DNA of 64,000 bases from DATGZX01 sp035296965 (GTDB taxonomy: Bacteria > Planctomycetota > Planctomycetia > Gemmatales > Gemmataceae), in contig DATGZX010000087.1 in the NCBI GenBank assembly GCA_035296965.1, forward strand, positions 23,917-87,916, written 5' to 3'. Below are positions 34,924 to 43,956 of the stretch, piece after piece. Both the position numbers and the translations under genes were made by a program. The notes below the pieces were generated by a model, which was not told where the DNA came from, did no database searches, and worked only from the letters and a program-made list of their open reading frames with translations. How positions within the stretch are numbered: position 1 is the first letter of the stretch; each line of letters starts with the position of its first letter.

Positions 34924-36117
34924 ATGCCCTCCTGCCGCATCTTCTTGACGTTGCTCGTGCTTAGTTCGGTGAGCGTTGGCGGCGAACTGCATACCATCGC
35001 CGGCAAGACCATCACTGGCGACATGATCAGCCTTTCGGAGAAGGAGGTTGTGTTCCGCGGCCCGGAAGGACTCGTGAAAACACCTGCGCGCGATATCCTC
35101 GTCGTCGAGCTGCAGCGCGACGTCTCCGCGCCAAACCTGGGCAAGGTGACGGACGTGGAACTGACGGATGGCACGCTCTTGCATTGCAGCCGTCTAGGGC
35201 TCAAAGGGAAAGACATCGAGGTGAAACTCGCGGGTTCGGAGCTGACGCTCAAGGTGCCGTTGGCTGCCATTTCCTACATCCTGAACGACGCTGACGATGC
35301 CGCCATCCGCCAGGAATGGCAGCAGACCCACGTAACCAAGAGACGCAATCAAGACATCATCGCGATCAAGCTGAACGGCGTCATCAACGATCTAGAGGGC
35401 ACCATCGGCGCAGGGAATGACGAAGGCAAGCTCACTTTCGAGTACCAATCGGGCAAGAACCAGCGGAAGAGAGACATTGATCTTGCGCGCGTCCAGGGCA
35501 TGATCTTCGTGCGCAGCCTGGCGGGCAACGCTCCCCCGGTTCTTTGCAAGATATTCGATGCCAATCAAAACGTTTGGGTCGCGAGCAGTGTCGTCCTGAA
35601 CCCGAATAGCTTCACGGCAACAATGGTTGCCGGTCCAAAGATCGATTTGCCGCGCGCGTCAGTCGTCCGACTCGACTTCAGCAATGACAAGCTAGTCTTC
35701 CTGTCGGACCTCAAGCCGGCCGAGATCATCGAGCGGAGCAAGCAGGGGCGCAAAGATACCGTGCACTTCGATACCAACCTGGAAAACGGCGCCCTGCAAC
35801 TGAAAGGCGAATCCTTTAGCAAAGGACTGGCCATGCACGCGCACACGGAACTAACCTACGTGCTGGACGGCAAGTACAAGAAATTCACAGCAGCGTTGGG
35901 CATGGACGATTCGGTCGGCGGCGATGGTGCGCCGCTCGTGAAGATCGAAGCGGACGGCAAGGAATTGCTCTCGCAAGTGGTAACGCGCAAGGACGACCGG
36001 CGGGAGCTTCGTTACGATGTCAGCGGGGTCAGACAACTGCGCATCATCGTTACCTCGACCCGGCTCTTCGATTTTGGTGATCATGTCGACCTTGCCAATG
36101 CCAAACTGAGCAAATGA
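34924..36117 (+). CDS. Exported protein with C-terminal NPCBM domain
   Basis: A 397-residue exported protein. The signal peptide is IFLTLLVLSSVSVG. The first 230 residues are beta-rich, with repeated HTIAGKTITGDMISLSEKEV-like strands. The C-terminal 150 residues match the NPCBM (novel putative carbohydrate-binding) domain: SFSKGLAMHAHTELTYVLDG, then FTAALGMDDSVGG and a closing VDLANAKL. It probably binds glycans outside the cytoplasm. The ATG at 34924 has AGGA upstream; a TTG at 34801 opens the same frame but adds no domain. It is followed by the first HtrA-like protease. Confidence 0.83.
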   Translation: MPSCRIFLTLLVLSSVSVGGELHTIAGKTITGDMISLSEKEVVFRGPEGLVKTPARDILVVELQRDVSAPNLGKVTDVELTDGTLLHCSRLGLKGKDIEVKLAGSELTLKVPLAAISYILNDADDAAIRQEWQQTHVTKRRNQDIIAIKLNGVINDLEGTIGAGNDEGKLTFEYQSGKNQRKRDIDLARVQGMIFVRSLAGNAPPVLCKIFDANQNVWVASSVVLNPNSFTATMVAGPKIDLPRASVVRLDFSNDKLVFLSDLKPAEIIERSKQGRKDTVHFDTNLENGALQLKGESFSKGLAMHAHTELTYVLDGKYKKFTAALGMDDSVGGDGAPLVKIEADGKELLSQVVTRKDDRRELRYDVSGVRQLRIIVTSTRLFDFGDHVDLANAKLSK

Positions 36118-36143
36118 GCGCACGCCCGACCAAGGGAATCCTC

Positions 36144-37985
36144 ATGAGATTGATCCACCAGCAACCGGTTCTGCTAGCGGCCTCATGCCTTCTGGGGGGC
36201 CTTGCCTTCGCCGGCCTGGCATTCGCCCAAAAGGCCCATGGTGAAGGGCCGGATAAGCTCGTCCGCGATGCAGAAGCCAAGCGCATCGCCGTAATCGCCA
36301 AGATCAAGCCTACCGTGGTGGCTGTGTTCGCGCATGGCGGCCAGGGCGGTGGGTCTGGCGTTCTCATCTCCAAAGATGGCTACGCATTAACGAATTTCCA
36401 TGTCGTGCAACCGTGCGGGCCGGTCATGCAGTGCGGCTTGCCGGATGGCGTTCTTTACGACGCCGTGCGCGTGGGAATCGATCAGGTGGGCGACGTGGCA
36501 TTGATCAAGTTGCTGCCGCAAAAGACGGGTCAGGAGTTTCCACACGCGACTCTCGGCAACAGTGATAAGGTCAGGGCAGGGGACTGGTCGCTCGCTCTTG
36601 GCAATCCTTTCCTCCTGGCCACGGACTTCACACCCACGGTCACCTACGGTCTAGTGAGTGGCGTGCATCGTTATCAATACCCTGAAGGTGCGCGGGGGCT
36701 CCTGGAATACACCGATTGCATCCAGGTCGATACTTCGATCAATCCGGGCAACAGCGGCGGGCCGCTCTTCAACATGGACGGCGAATTGATCGGCATCAAT
36801 GGCCGCATCTCGCTCGAGAAGCGCGGCCGGGTCAATTCGGGCGTCGGCTATGCGATTTCCATCAACCAGATCAAGAACTTCATGAGCCACCTGCGCGCCG
36901 GACTGGAAGCAGATCATGCCACGCTGGGGGCGTTCATCGAGAACAAGCCGGACGAGGCTCAATCGGGCGTGGTCGTGACCAAGATCCTGGAAGACTGCGA
37001 CGCCCACCGGCGCGGCCTGGACCTCAACGATGAATTGGTTTCTTTCGCCGGACGGCCGATCAGCAATCAGAACCATTTCCAAAACGTCTTGGGCCTCTTC
37101 CCCAAGGGCTGGCGGGTGCCGCTCGTCTATCGCCGGGACAACGACAAGCACGAGATCCTGGTGAGGCTGATGGGCATCCAGCTCGAACCTGAGGACGATA
37201 AGGCACCCAAGCCTTTGCAACCCAGTCCGGAGCCCCGCGGCCAGCAGCCTCGAGCCCCGGTCGTGGACTCTCCGGCCAAGAAGTTTTTCGAGGCCAAAGC
37301 AGGATTCGCCAATTATTACTTCAACAAACAGGAACGCGACCGCCTCTGGAAAGGATTCCAGAAGCACGGCGACTTCAGCGCGCTCAAAGGAACGTGGACG
37401 ATCGATGCTGATTTCGAAAGCAACCAGAGGACCGCGCCCGCCCAGGCCATTATTTCCGAGGAAAAATCTCCGGATGGTAAGATTTCCCGAACGACAGTTC
37501 GGCTTACCCTGGGCGGTGTCGCATTCAGCCTGGTTCCTCTCAAGGACGGCCAGGATCCTCGCGACTTGACCGGCCCCAAGGACAGCGGTGGTCTGCTGTT
37601 GGCTCTTTACCATTACCAGCGACTGCTAACCCTTGGCGAAAAAGGGTTCGAAGGTCACTTCAGCCCCGGCGGGCATGAGCCCTTCTATCCAATGCCCGTC
37701 GATGGCTCCCGCCCCAAGAACCTCGCCGACTTGCGCATCGACACGGATGTCTTGAATACGGAGCACGCAGCAGTAGCGACGAAGTGGTACTTCTCGCAGA
37801 AAGACCAATCGTTGCTGGGCTTTGAAGTTTATGTGGTGAAGGATGACGACCCCTGCGAGGTGTATCTCTCGGACTACCGGAGTGTGGAGGGCCGAGAATT
37901 GCCCCATCGCCTGGAGGTGCGTTACGGCAATGGCCGGTTCGGCACGTTCACCGTGAAAAAGTATCAATTCTCCCCGGCGAAGTAG
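36144..37985 (+). CDS. HtrA/Deg-like serine protease with PDZ and extra C-terminal domain (active)
   Basis: An exported trypsin-fold protease of 613 residues. After the signal peptide (VLLAASCLLGGLAFAGLAFA) the catalytic triad is intact: His86 (ALTNFHVV), Asp117 (VGDVALIKL) and Ser204 (NPGNSGGPL). A PDZ domain follows (about 265-355, GVVVTKILEDCDAHRRGLDL), then a Pro-rich linker and a 230-residue C-terminal domain of unknown type, which HtrA proteins usually lack. The ATG at 36144 has AAGGGAATCCTC upstream; an ATG at 36114 overlaps the previous stop but has no ribosome-binding site. First of three consecutive HtrA-like genes and the only one with full active-site residues. Confidence 0.9.
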   Translation: MRLIHQQPVLLAASCLLGGLAFAGLAFAQKAHGEGPDKLVRDAEAKRIAVIAKIKPTVVAVFAHGGQGGGSGVLISKDGYALTNFHVVQPCGPVMQCGLPDGVLYDAVRVGIDQVGDVALIKLLPQKTGQEFPHATLGNSDKVRAGDWSLALGNPFLLATDFTPTVTYGLVSGVHRYQYPEGARGLLEYTDCIQVDTSINPGNSGGPLFNMDGELIGINGRISLEKRGRVNSGVGYAISINQIKNFMSHLRAGLEADHATLGAFIENKPDEAQSGVVVTKILEDCDAHRRGLDLNDELVSFAGRPISNQNHFQNVLGLFPKGWRVPLVYRRDNDKHEILVRLMGIQLEPEDDKAPKPLQPSPEPRGQQPRAPVVDSPAKKFFEAKAGFANYYFNKQERDRLWKGFQKHGDFSALKGTWTIDADFESNQRTAPAQAIISEEKSPDGKISRTTVRLTLGGVAFSLVPLKDGQDPRDLTGPKDSGGLLLALYHYQRLLTLGEKGFEGHFSPGGHEPFYPMPVDGSRPKNLADLRIDTDVLNTEHAAVATKWYFSQKDQSLLGFEVYVVKDDDPCEVYLSDYRSVEGRELPHRLEVRYGNGRFGTFTVKKYQFSPAK

Positions 37986-38008
37986 AAGGTATGGAGAAGG
38001 AGAGAGGG

Positions 38009-39073
38009 ATGAATTCCCTGCGCTTGTGGCATCTGGCAGTTACCGCCGTGGTTGCGGCGTTCCTAGCTCTTTCCCCAGTTCGAGCCCAGGCTCCCCAGAC
38101 ATCTTCGCTGGCCGGGGTGAGTGAAGAAGTCAATCGTAAGGTTGTCAAGCTGTTCGGTTCGGGCGGCTTCCGCGGACTCAATTCCTATGGCACGGGCGTG
38201 CTAATCTCTGCCGATGGATATCTGTTGACCGTGGCCAGCCCGTTGCTAGACACGGCCGACCTAGTGGTGCATCTCTCCGACGGCCGCCGCATGCGGGCCA
38301 AGGTGATTGTCGCGGAACCGGAACTGGACGCAGCTCTTGTCAAAATCGAGAAGGCAGAGGATCTGCCGTTCTTTGATATTGGGAAGGCCGGCAAGGCACC
38401 GCTGGCTCAGGCCGGAGATTGGGTTTTGGCGTTCAGCAATCAGTTCCAGATTGCGACTCGGGAAGAGCCCATGTCCGTCCAGCATGGAGTGATTTCCTCG
38501 TACTCCAAGTTGCACGGCCGCCGGGGCATTTTCGACGCGCCGTACACAGGAGAGGTCTATGTGATCGACGCGATTACGAACAACCCAGGCGCGGGCGGCG
38601 GCGCCGTGACCACGCGAAAGGGTGATCTCATCGGCATCATTGGGAAAGAGCTGCGAAACACGCTGAGCGATACGTTCATCAACTATGCCGTGCCAGTTCA
38701 GGTACTTGCTCCGTTCGTGGAAAAGGCGATGAAGGGTCAGTATCAGCCCATCGTGAAGCACAAACCAAGCGAAGGGCCCGCCGGCTATCATGGGATTGTC
38801 CTGGTACCCAACGTCGTCGAACGTACACCGCCCTTTGTCGAAGATACTCTTCCTGGCTCCCCAGCCGCGCGTGCGGGACTTCGCCCGGACGATCTGATCG
38901 TTTACATCGACGGAGAAAAGATCGTCAGCATCAAGGAATTTCGAGACATCGTGGAAAAGGCCCGGCCCGGTACTCTCTTCAAGCTAGAGATCCGGCGCGG
39001 GGACAAGTTGATGACCGTGGACTTGAAACTTGACCCCCTGCCGGCTGCTGCGAGCGCCACCAAAAAACCCTGA
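38009..39073 (+). CDS. HtrA-like pseudoprotease with PDZ domain
   Basis: An exported trypsin-fold protein of 354 residues with the catalytic machinery lost. The His position is Ser77 (LLTVASPLL where TNNHVV is usual), the Asp is kept (Asp107, ELDAALVKI), and the Ser motif GNSGGP reads GAGGGA, so the nucleophile is Gly196. A C-terminal PDZ domain follows (LPGSPAARAGLRPDDLIVYI). The fold seems preserved, so it may bind substrates or regulate its active neighbour. The ATG at 38009 follows AGGAGAGAGGG; an ATG at 37991 is less well placed. The gene starts 23 bp after the active protease gene. Confidence 0.85.
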   Translation: MNSLRLWHLAVTAVVAAFLALSPVRAQAPQTSSLAGVSEEVNRKVVKLFGSGGFRGLNSYGTGVLISADGYLLTVASPLLDTADLVVHLSDGRRMRAKVIVAEPELDAALVKIEKAEDLPFFDIGKAGKAPLAQAGDWVLAFSNQFQIATREEPMSVQHGVISSYSKLHGRRGIFDAPYTGEVYVIDAITNNPGAGGGAVTTRKGDLIGIIGKELRNTLSDTFINYAVPVQVLAPFVEKAMKGQYQPIVKHKPSEGPAGYHGIVLVPNVVERTPPFVEDTLPGSPAARAGLRPDDLIVYIDGEKIVSIKEFRDIVEKARPGTLFKLEIRRGDKLMTVDLKLDPLPAAASATKKP

Positions 39074-39138
39074 ACGAGCGGATGGAGCCTGACCCGACCA
39101 GTTATACAGCGTGCGGTCAATACTGAAACCAATAGGCC

Positions 39139-39202
39139 GTAGCCGCATTCGCCAGAATGCGGAGGAAGCTGAGATAGCCCGCATGCTGGCGAATGCGGCT
39201 AC
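39139..39202. repeat. Long intergenic inverted repeat, REP/MITE-like
   Basis: Arms 39139-39162 and 39179-39202 are 24 bp each and pair at 23 of 24 positions, around a 16-nt spacer. The arm begins GTAGCCGCATTCGCCAGAAT. It lies between the second and third HtrA-like genes. Such palindromes are usually dispersed repeats; copy number in this genome cannot be judged from one window. Confidence 0.7.
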
Positions 39203-39273
39203 AGGGCGATGTCTCATACTTGACCGCGACCAGTTAGCGCCTGCATCTGTCATCATCTCGAAGGAATATTGCC

Positions 39274-41367
39274 ATGATCCGGCGTCGTGCACCACTCATG
39301 CTTGCTCTTTTGACCCAGGGGTTCCTCGCTTGCGGGGTAGCACATGCCCAACCGGCCGGCCAAGACCTGGAAGCGCTGCAAGAGAAGGCCATGAAAGCCG
39401 CCGTGGCCAGGGTAGCGCCCTGTGTCGTGCAAATCGAGACCTCCGGCGGCTCCGACGTGATCGGCACCGGCTTTGGCGGTCCGCAGGTTCGTAAAGGGAC
39501 TGGCCCAACGACCGGATTGATTGTGGCAGCCGATGGCTATGTCATCTCCAGTGCTTTCAACTTCGCGAACAAGCCCTCCGCAATCTTCGTGGCCGTGCCG
39601 GGACGCAAGGATCGACTCGTTGCCAAGACCGTCGCGACGGATCATACGCGCATGCTTACGCTCTTGAAGATCGAAGCCAAGGGGCTCCCCGTCCCCACGC
39701 CAGCGCCAAAGAAAGATATCAAGGTTGGTGAGTGGAGCCTGGCCCTGGGACGCACCTGGGTGGGACTCGATGCCTCCCCTTCGGTCAGCATCGGCATCAT
39801 CAGCGCCTTGGGCCGCATCTGGGGCAAGGCGATTCAAACCGATGCCAAAGTTTCTCCGACGAACTATGGCGGCCCGCTTATCGATCTCGAGGGCCGGGTG
39901 ATGGGCGTGCTGGTACCGGCCTCGCCGCGCGGTCAAGACGAGACTGCCGGCGTCGAATGGTACGACTCGGGCATTGGCTTCGCCATCCCCCTTGAAGACA
40001 TCAACAAAGTACTGCCCCGTCTCCGAGAAGGCAAAGACCTCAACAAGGGGCTGCTCGGCATCACCGCACAGAATACGGATATCTACGGCGCCAAGCCGAT
40101 CATTGCATCCATTGCACCGGACTCCGCCGCCCTGCGTGCGGGCATTAAATCCGGTGACATTATCACGGAAATCGACGGCGTCCGCGTTGTCCGCCAGGCC
40201 CAGGTGCTTCACTTACTGGGAGAAAAATACGAGGGAGAACCGGTTTCGGTCAAGGTCCTGCGCGGCAAGCAAGAACTTAGCTTTCCTAACCTAAAATTGT
40301 CGGGCACGCTCTCCGCTTTCATCCATCCTTTCCTGGGAATACTTGCTTTGCGAGACGATCCGGAACTGGGCGAAGAAATCCGCTATGTATTCCCGAAGGG
40401 GCCGGCCGATGCCGCTGGACTCAAGGCAGGCGACCGGATTATGAAAATCGGCCTGGCGACGACTCCTCCACAAGCATTCTCCGGACGGGACGAATTGAGT
40501 CTTGCGCTCGACCACCTGCAGCCTGGAACAGAATTGTCGCTTCAAGTGAATCGGAAAGCATCGAAGAAGACCGAGACCGTCAAGGTCACCCTCGGCGTGC
40601 TGTCCGAGGCAATTCCCGAGCAGCTGCCCGAACTTGCCTCCAAGAAGCAGGCTCTCGCTCCACGCAAACTTGCCCGGACCGGACCGCCCAGGATCCCAGC
40701 GAAGAAGGAAGACAAGAAAGAGGAGAAGAAGAAACCAGAAACCGGTTTACTCAAACGCTCCACCCCCGGCCGCGATCATGAATACTGGGTGTATGTCCCC
40801 GAGGACTACGATCCCAATGTCTCGTACGCCCTTGTCATCTGGTTGCATCCGGCCGGCAAAGGCAAGGACAAGGAGACGGAACAGATCATCGGCGCGTGGG
40901 ATGATTTCTGCGCGGAAAACCACCTGATTCTTCTCTGCCCCAAGGCTGAAAGCGAAGGCGGTTGGCTGGGAAGCGAAGCCGACTTTGTAAACCAGGCCGC
41001 CCGCGCCGTCATGGGCGAATACACCATCGATGCTCAGCGCGTCGTGGCGCACGGCATGGGGATCGGCGGCCAGATGGCCTTTTACATGGGTTTCAACGCC
41101 CGCGATCTCATTCGCGGCGTCGCCACCACGGGTGCGATCCTCAACAATCCCCCCAAGGACAATGTTGCCAACCAGCGCCTCTCATTCTTCATTGTCGCAG
41201 GCGGCAAGGATCCCCTGCTTGAAGGCATCCAACAAAGCAAGGAAAAACTCACGGAGCACAAGTTCCCCGTCGTCTACCACGAAATCCCCGAAGCAGGCAA
41301 CCAGTATCTCGACGGTGTAATGCTTCGCGAGCTGATTCGCTGGATAGACTCCCTGGATCGACAATAA
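39274..41367 (+). CDS. Fusion of inactive HtrA-like domain, two PDZ domains and inactive alpha/beta hydrolase
   Basis: A 697-residue exported protein. Residues 35-260 are a trypsin fold with the triad replaced: His by Phe95 (ISSAFNF), Asp by Met127 (MLTLLKI), Ser by Tyr198 (SPTNYGGPL). Two PDZ-like domains follow (about 265-345 and 355-450, APDSAALRAGIKSGDIITEI). A lysine-rich linker (about 478-497) leads to an alpha/beta hydrolase (about 505-697) of the dienelactone-hydrolase/esterase type, whose nucleophile elbow reads GMGIG (Gly596 in place of Ser) and whose His position is Asn676 (GNQYL), while Asp646 is kept. Both enzyme parts look dead; a binding or scaffold role is inferred. Confidence 0.8.
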   Translation: MIRRRAPLMLALLTQGFLACGVAHAQPAGQDLEALQEKAMKAAVARVAPCVVQIETSGGSDVIGTGFGGPQVRKGTGPTTGLIVAADGYVISSAFNFANKPSAIFVAVPGRKDRLVAKTVATDHTRMLTLLKIEAKGLPVPTPAPKKDIKVGEWSLALGRTWVGLDASPSVSIGIISALGRIWGKAIQTDAKVSPTNYGGPLIDLEGRVMGVLVPASPRGQDETAGVEWYDSGIGFAIPLEDINKVLPRLREGKDLNKGLLGITAQNTDIYGAKPIIASIAPDSAALRAGIKSGDIITEIDGVRVVRQAQVLHLLGEKYEGEPVSVKVLRGKQELSFPNLKLSGTLSAFIHPFLGILALRDDPELGEEIRYVFPKGPADAAGLKAGDRIMKIGLATTPPQAFSGRDELSLALDHLQPGTELSLQVNRKASKKTETVKVTLGVLSEAIPEQLPELASKKQALAPRKLARTGPPRIPAKKEDKKEEKKKPETGLLKRSTPGRDHEYWVYVPEDYDPNVSYALVIWLHPAGKGKDKETEQIIGAWDDFCAENHLILLCPKAESEGGWLGSEADFVNQAARAVMGEYTIDAQRVVAHGMGIGGQMAFYMGFNARDLIRGVATTGAILNNPPKDNVANQRLSFFIVAGGKDPLLEGIQQSKEKLTEHKFPVVYHEIPEAGNQYLDGVMLRELIRWIDSLDRQ

Positions 41368-41636
41368 GCTTCCCGTCTCCGTCCTGGCGCATGCACGGCC
41401 AGGAAACGATGCCAGCCCTTGCAGACAGGGTAGGCCATCCTGTTCAATAAATGTTGCGCAGGCAAGGGTTTCTGTCTTATCACTGCGCAGATTCCGCTTC
41501 CTGGGCTCAGCCCGGGGAGAGTGACGCTTTCCAGCTTTTCCTGCGATTGCCAGTAATGCGGAGTTGGGGTAACCTGTTCTCGTTCGTTCCCGACAGTTCG
41601 GTAGAATCTAGACTGCGATTTCGGGAGGTAAAAGCG

Positions 41637-42479
41637 ATGTCATTCCGCCTCACACGAGCCTTGTTCCTGATGCCCGCGTTTCTGCTAATCGGTCCGGCGC
41701 TTCCCGCTGCCGCTGAGGACGATTCTGCCGGTAAGAAACCGCCGACCTTGAACGAACTGAGTATGGAGGTTTCAGCACTGCAAACCATCTACATCTTTGA
41801 CTTCACCCCTAACCAGTTGAAAATGCTGCGCAAGCTGGCGAAGGACACTGCTGGAGACACAGGGGCCCGTCAGAAGAGTAGAGCGAGCAGCGATTTTCAC
41901 AAGATACTGAGCAAGCTGCGCGACGCGCTGGCGACTGCCAAGAACGAAGAGCTGATCGACGAACTTCAGGAAAAACTGGAAGGCCTGCGCGATAAGGAGA
42001 ATCCCGATCTGGATGACGGGTTGGAGATTACCGACGAGGCGCGCACTCATGCGCCGGAGGTGCTCAAGCTGCTCACTGCCCGCCAGGTGGCGGCGCACGT
42101 GGCCAGCTTTGGGACTCAAATGCCCGATCCGGTGGAGACTTTGCTTACGGCACTTGACGGTGTCCGCGAACTGGATGACAAGAAATGGAAGGAATTTCGG
42201 GATGAAATCCCGGAAGAGATAGGGCGACTGGCGGCCGGGCTGAATGTTGAAAAGGGCGGAGAAATCGCGGAAAAGGTCGTACAGCTCTTTATCGAGGTGC
42301 GCTCGCTGAAAAACGATGAATTCAAGGCGCGGCACCAGGAGTTGGAGAAGACCGCTCGACAAATCCTGGGCAACATCGGTCCCTTCGATGTCCTCCGCCA
42401 CATCGTCGAAGCATCTTTGGCCGAATTGTTATCGAACCCCCGTCTCGCCGCGGCCGTGGATGCACGTCTCAAGAAATGA
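41637..42479 (+). CDS. Exported helical protein of unknown function
   Basis: A 280-residue exported protein with a strong ribosome-binding site (GGGAGGTAAAAGCG before ATG at 41637). The signal peptide is ALFLMPAFLLIGPALPAAA. The mature part is charged and helical (KLRDALATAKNEELIDELQE and onward) with no metal or catalytic motif. It ends the rightward envelope run and is separated from it by 269 bp, so it may have its own promoter. Possibly an adaptor of the protease system; this is positional inference. Confidence 0.65.
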   Translation: MSFRLTRALFLMPAFLLIGPALPAAAEDDSAGKKPPTLNELSMEVSALQTIYIFDFTPNQLKMLRKLAKDTAGDTGARQKSRASSDFHKILSKLRDALATAKNEELIDELQEKLEGLRDKENPDLDDGLEITDEARTHAPEVLKLLTARQVAAHVASFGTQMPDPVETLLTALDGVRELDDKKWKEFRDEIPEEIGRLAAGLNVEKGGEIAEKVVQLFIEVRSLKNDEFKARHQELEKTARQILGNIGPFDVLRHIVEASLAELLSNPRLAAAVDARLKK

Positions 42480-42587
42480 AGAACGCGGCATCCCCACGCC
42501 TCGGCAAGAAACGGGAGCCTTGCTGGCCAAGCTGCTCCCCGGCGAGGCTGCGTGCAGCCAGACCAAGCGTCTGCACAGCAGTCGAAA

Positions 42588-42878
42588 TCAGCGTTTATCG
42601 TATTTCAATGCCGTCTCTAATTGCTTCAAGGCAATGGTGACGGCTTCGACAGCCTCGGCCCGATGGCCGCCGAAATCGTGGTCAGCGGTCAGCAACTCTT
42701 TTTTGGCTTCACGCAGCTCCGTAATTGCTCTGTGGATATGTGGATGGCGCTCCTTCTCGCCAGCCGGCCGAGGTCTGAACGCCGCATTTGCCGCGTCAGA
42801 GGAGGACCATCCCTGGCCTCCAAAAAACAGACCTACCGCCAACGCGAAACCTATTGCCGCAAAGCGGAACTTGCACAT
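42588..42878 (-). CDS. Small exported helical protein
   Basis: A 96-residue protein with an excellent ribosome-binding site (GAGGAGGCTCC before ATG at 42878) and a signal peptide (FAAIGFALAVGLFFGGQGW). The mature part is one long helix pair with a His-containing pattern (ERHPHIHRAITELREAKKEL, then DFGGHRAEAVEAVTIALKQL), a combination I associate with small secreted planctomycete proteins. The histidines could bind metal. It converges on the gene ending at 42479. The frame is open to 43082 but the extra part is not like a signal sequence. Confidence 0.65.
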   Translation of the reverse strand: MCKFRFAAIGFALAVGLFFGGQGWSSSDAANAAFRPRPAGEKERHPHIHRAITELREAKKELLTADHDFGGHRAEAVEAVTIALKQLETALKYDKR

Positions 42879-43033
42879 TGGAGCCTCCTCATGTTTGATG
42901 CGAACGATTCTCGACGGTACTGAATATGGAACCAGACATCGCAAGAAAAGTTTCGATTGAGTCGGCCAAAAACGGCGGCATTTTTCAGGGAGCCATGTCG
43001 ATGGCTGGTCGCCGGAGATGTGGGGATCCCGTG

Positions 43034-43073
43034 GAAAAGGGTTCCGCCTCGAACTCAAACGGGGCGGAACCCT
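43034..43073 (-). terminator. Rho-independent terminator of the HNH gene
   Basis: Minus strand: AGGGTTCCGCC pairs perfectly (11 bp) with GGCGGAACCCT across a 14-nt loop and is followed by TTTT. It begins 28 bp after the HNH stop codon. Confidence 0.75.
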
Positions 43074-43100
43074 GTCGTGCAAGACCTTCGTGGCAATCCT

Positions 43101-43736
43101 TTACTTCAGCTCGACAGACCAGTAGGCATTTTCTAGGAAGGTCCGCCAAGACTGATACTTGCGATGCGTCAGTTTCAGGTTCAAGAGCGGGCTGCGTTTG
43201 GGCCGCTCTGGTTTCCGAATGAGGCCCATGTGGGCTTCCTTGGGGGTTCGTCCCCCCTTGCGGACGTTGCAGTTGACGCACGCGCACACGATGTTGTCCC
43301 AGGTGCTGGTGCCGCCCTGGCTGCGCGGGGTCACGTGATCCAGGCTGAGTTCCGAGGTCGGGAACTTGCGGCCGCAATACTGGCACTGGTTATTGTCGCG
43401 GGCAAAAATGTTGCGCCGATTGAACTTGACCGTCTGCTTGGGCAGCTTTTCGTAAGCCACCAGGCGAATGACGCGCGGCACCTGGATCTCGCTGTTGACG
43501 GTACGGATCCAATCGTCATCCTCCTGCCTGTAAAGGCGAGCCCGGTACTCACTCACCTCGCGCCAGGTGTGAAAGTCGTATGTGGCGAATTGACCGTCCT
43601 CCAGGCTTACGACCTCGGCGAGATCCTTGCACAAGAGACAAATGGCCCGGCGGACAGAGATAATGTGCACGGCCATGAACAGCTTGTTCAGAACCAGGAC
43701 ACTGGCATCCAAGGCCGAGCCGGGACTCGAATTCAT
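43101..43736 (-). CDS. HNH endonuclease family protein
   Basis: A 211-residue protein. The C-terminal half is an HNH nuclease: zinc-binding CQYCGRKF, then LSLDHVTPRSQGG with the catalytic His, DNIVCACVNCNVRKG with the second zinc pair, and RTP after it. The N-terminal part (LVLNKLFMAVHIISVRRAIC, then DLAEVVSLE) is the conserved leader of a family of chromosomal HNH proteins found in many bacteria; its biological target is not known. The ATG at 43736 has GGGGAGCTTT upstream. It is followed by a strong terminator and divergent from the kinase gene, so it is a single-gene unit. Confidence 0.85.
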   Translation of the reverse strand: MNSSPGSALDASVLVLNKLFMAVHIISVRRAICLLCKDLAEVVSLEDGQFATYDFHTWREVSEYRARLYRQEDDDWIRTVNSEIQVPRVIRLVAYEKLPKQTVKFNRRNIFARDNNQCQYCGRKFPTSELSLDHVTPRSQGGTSTWDNIVCACVNCNVRKGGRTPKEAHMGLIRKPERPKRSPLLNLKLTHRKYQSWRTFLENAYWSVELK

Positions 43737-43956
43737 AAAGCTCCCCTTACAAATCTGCCATCCTGTACCAGCCACCGAGCCACGCACCCTAGCATGCTCG
43801 TCATTAAGCCCAGATGCGCCCAAGCAAGCCAAGGTTCAAAAAAAGTTACTTTATGGTACCAGGGCACGCGAGGGCCACGCAAGGACAGGCGCAGAATAGG
43901 GGGCTCGTTTCATGAGACCTTCACAGGCATGAACTGCCGTTGACAAGTTAGCGCGC

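Noticed and set aside
41602..41607. -10-like TAGAAT upstream of the 41637 gene
   Set aside because: No matching -35 element at a proper distance was found.
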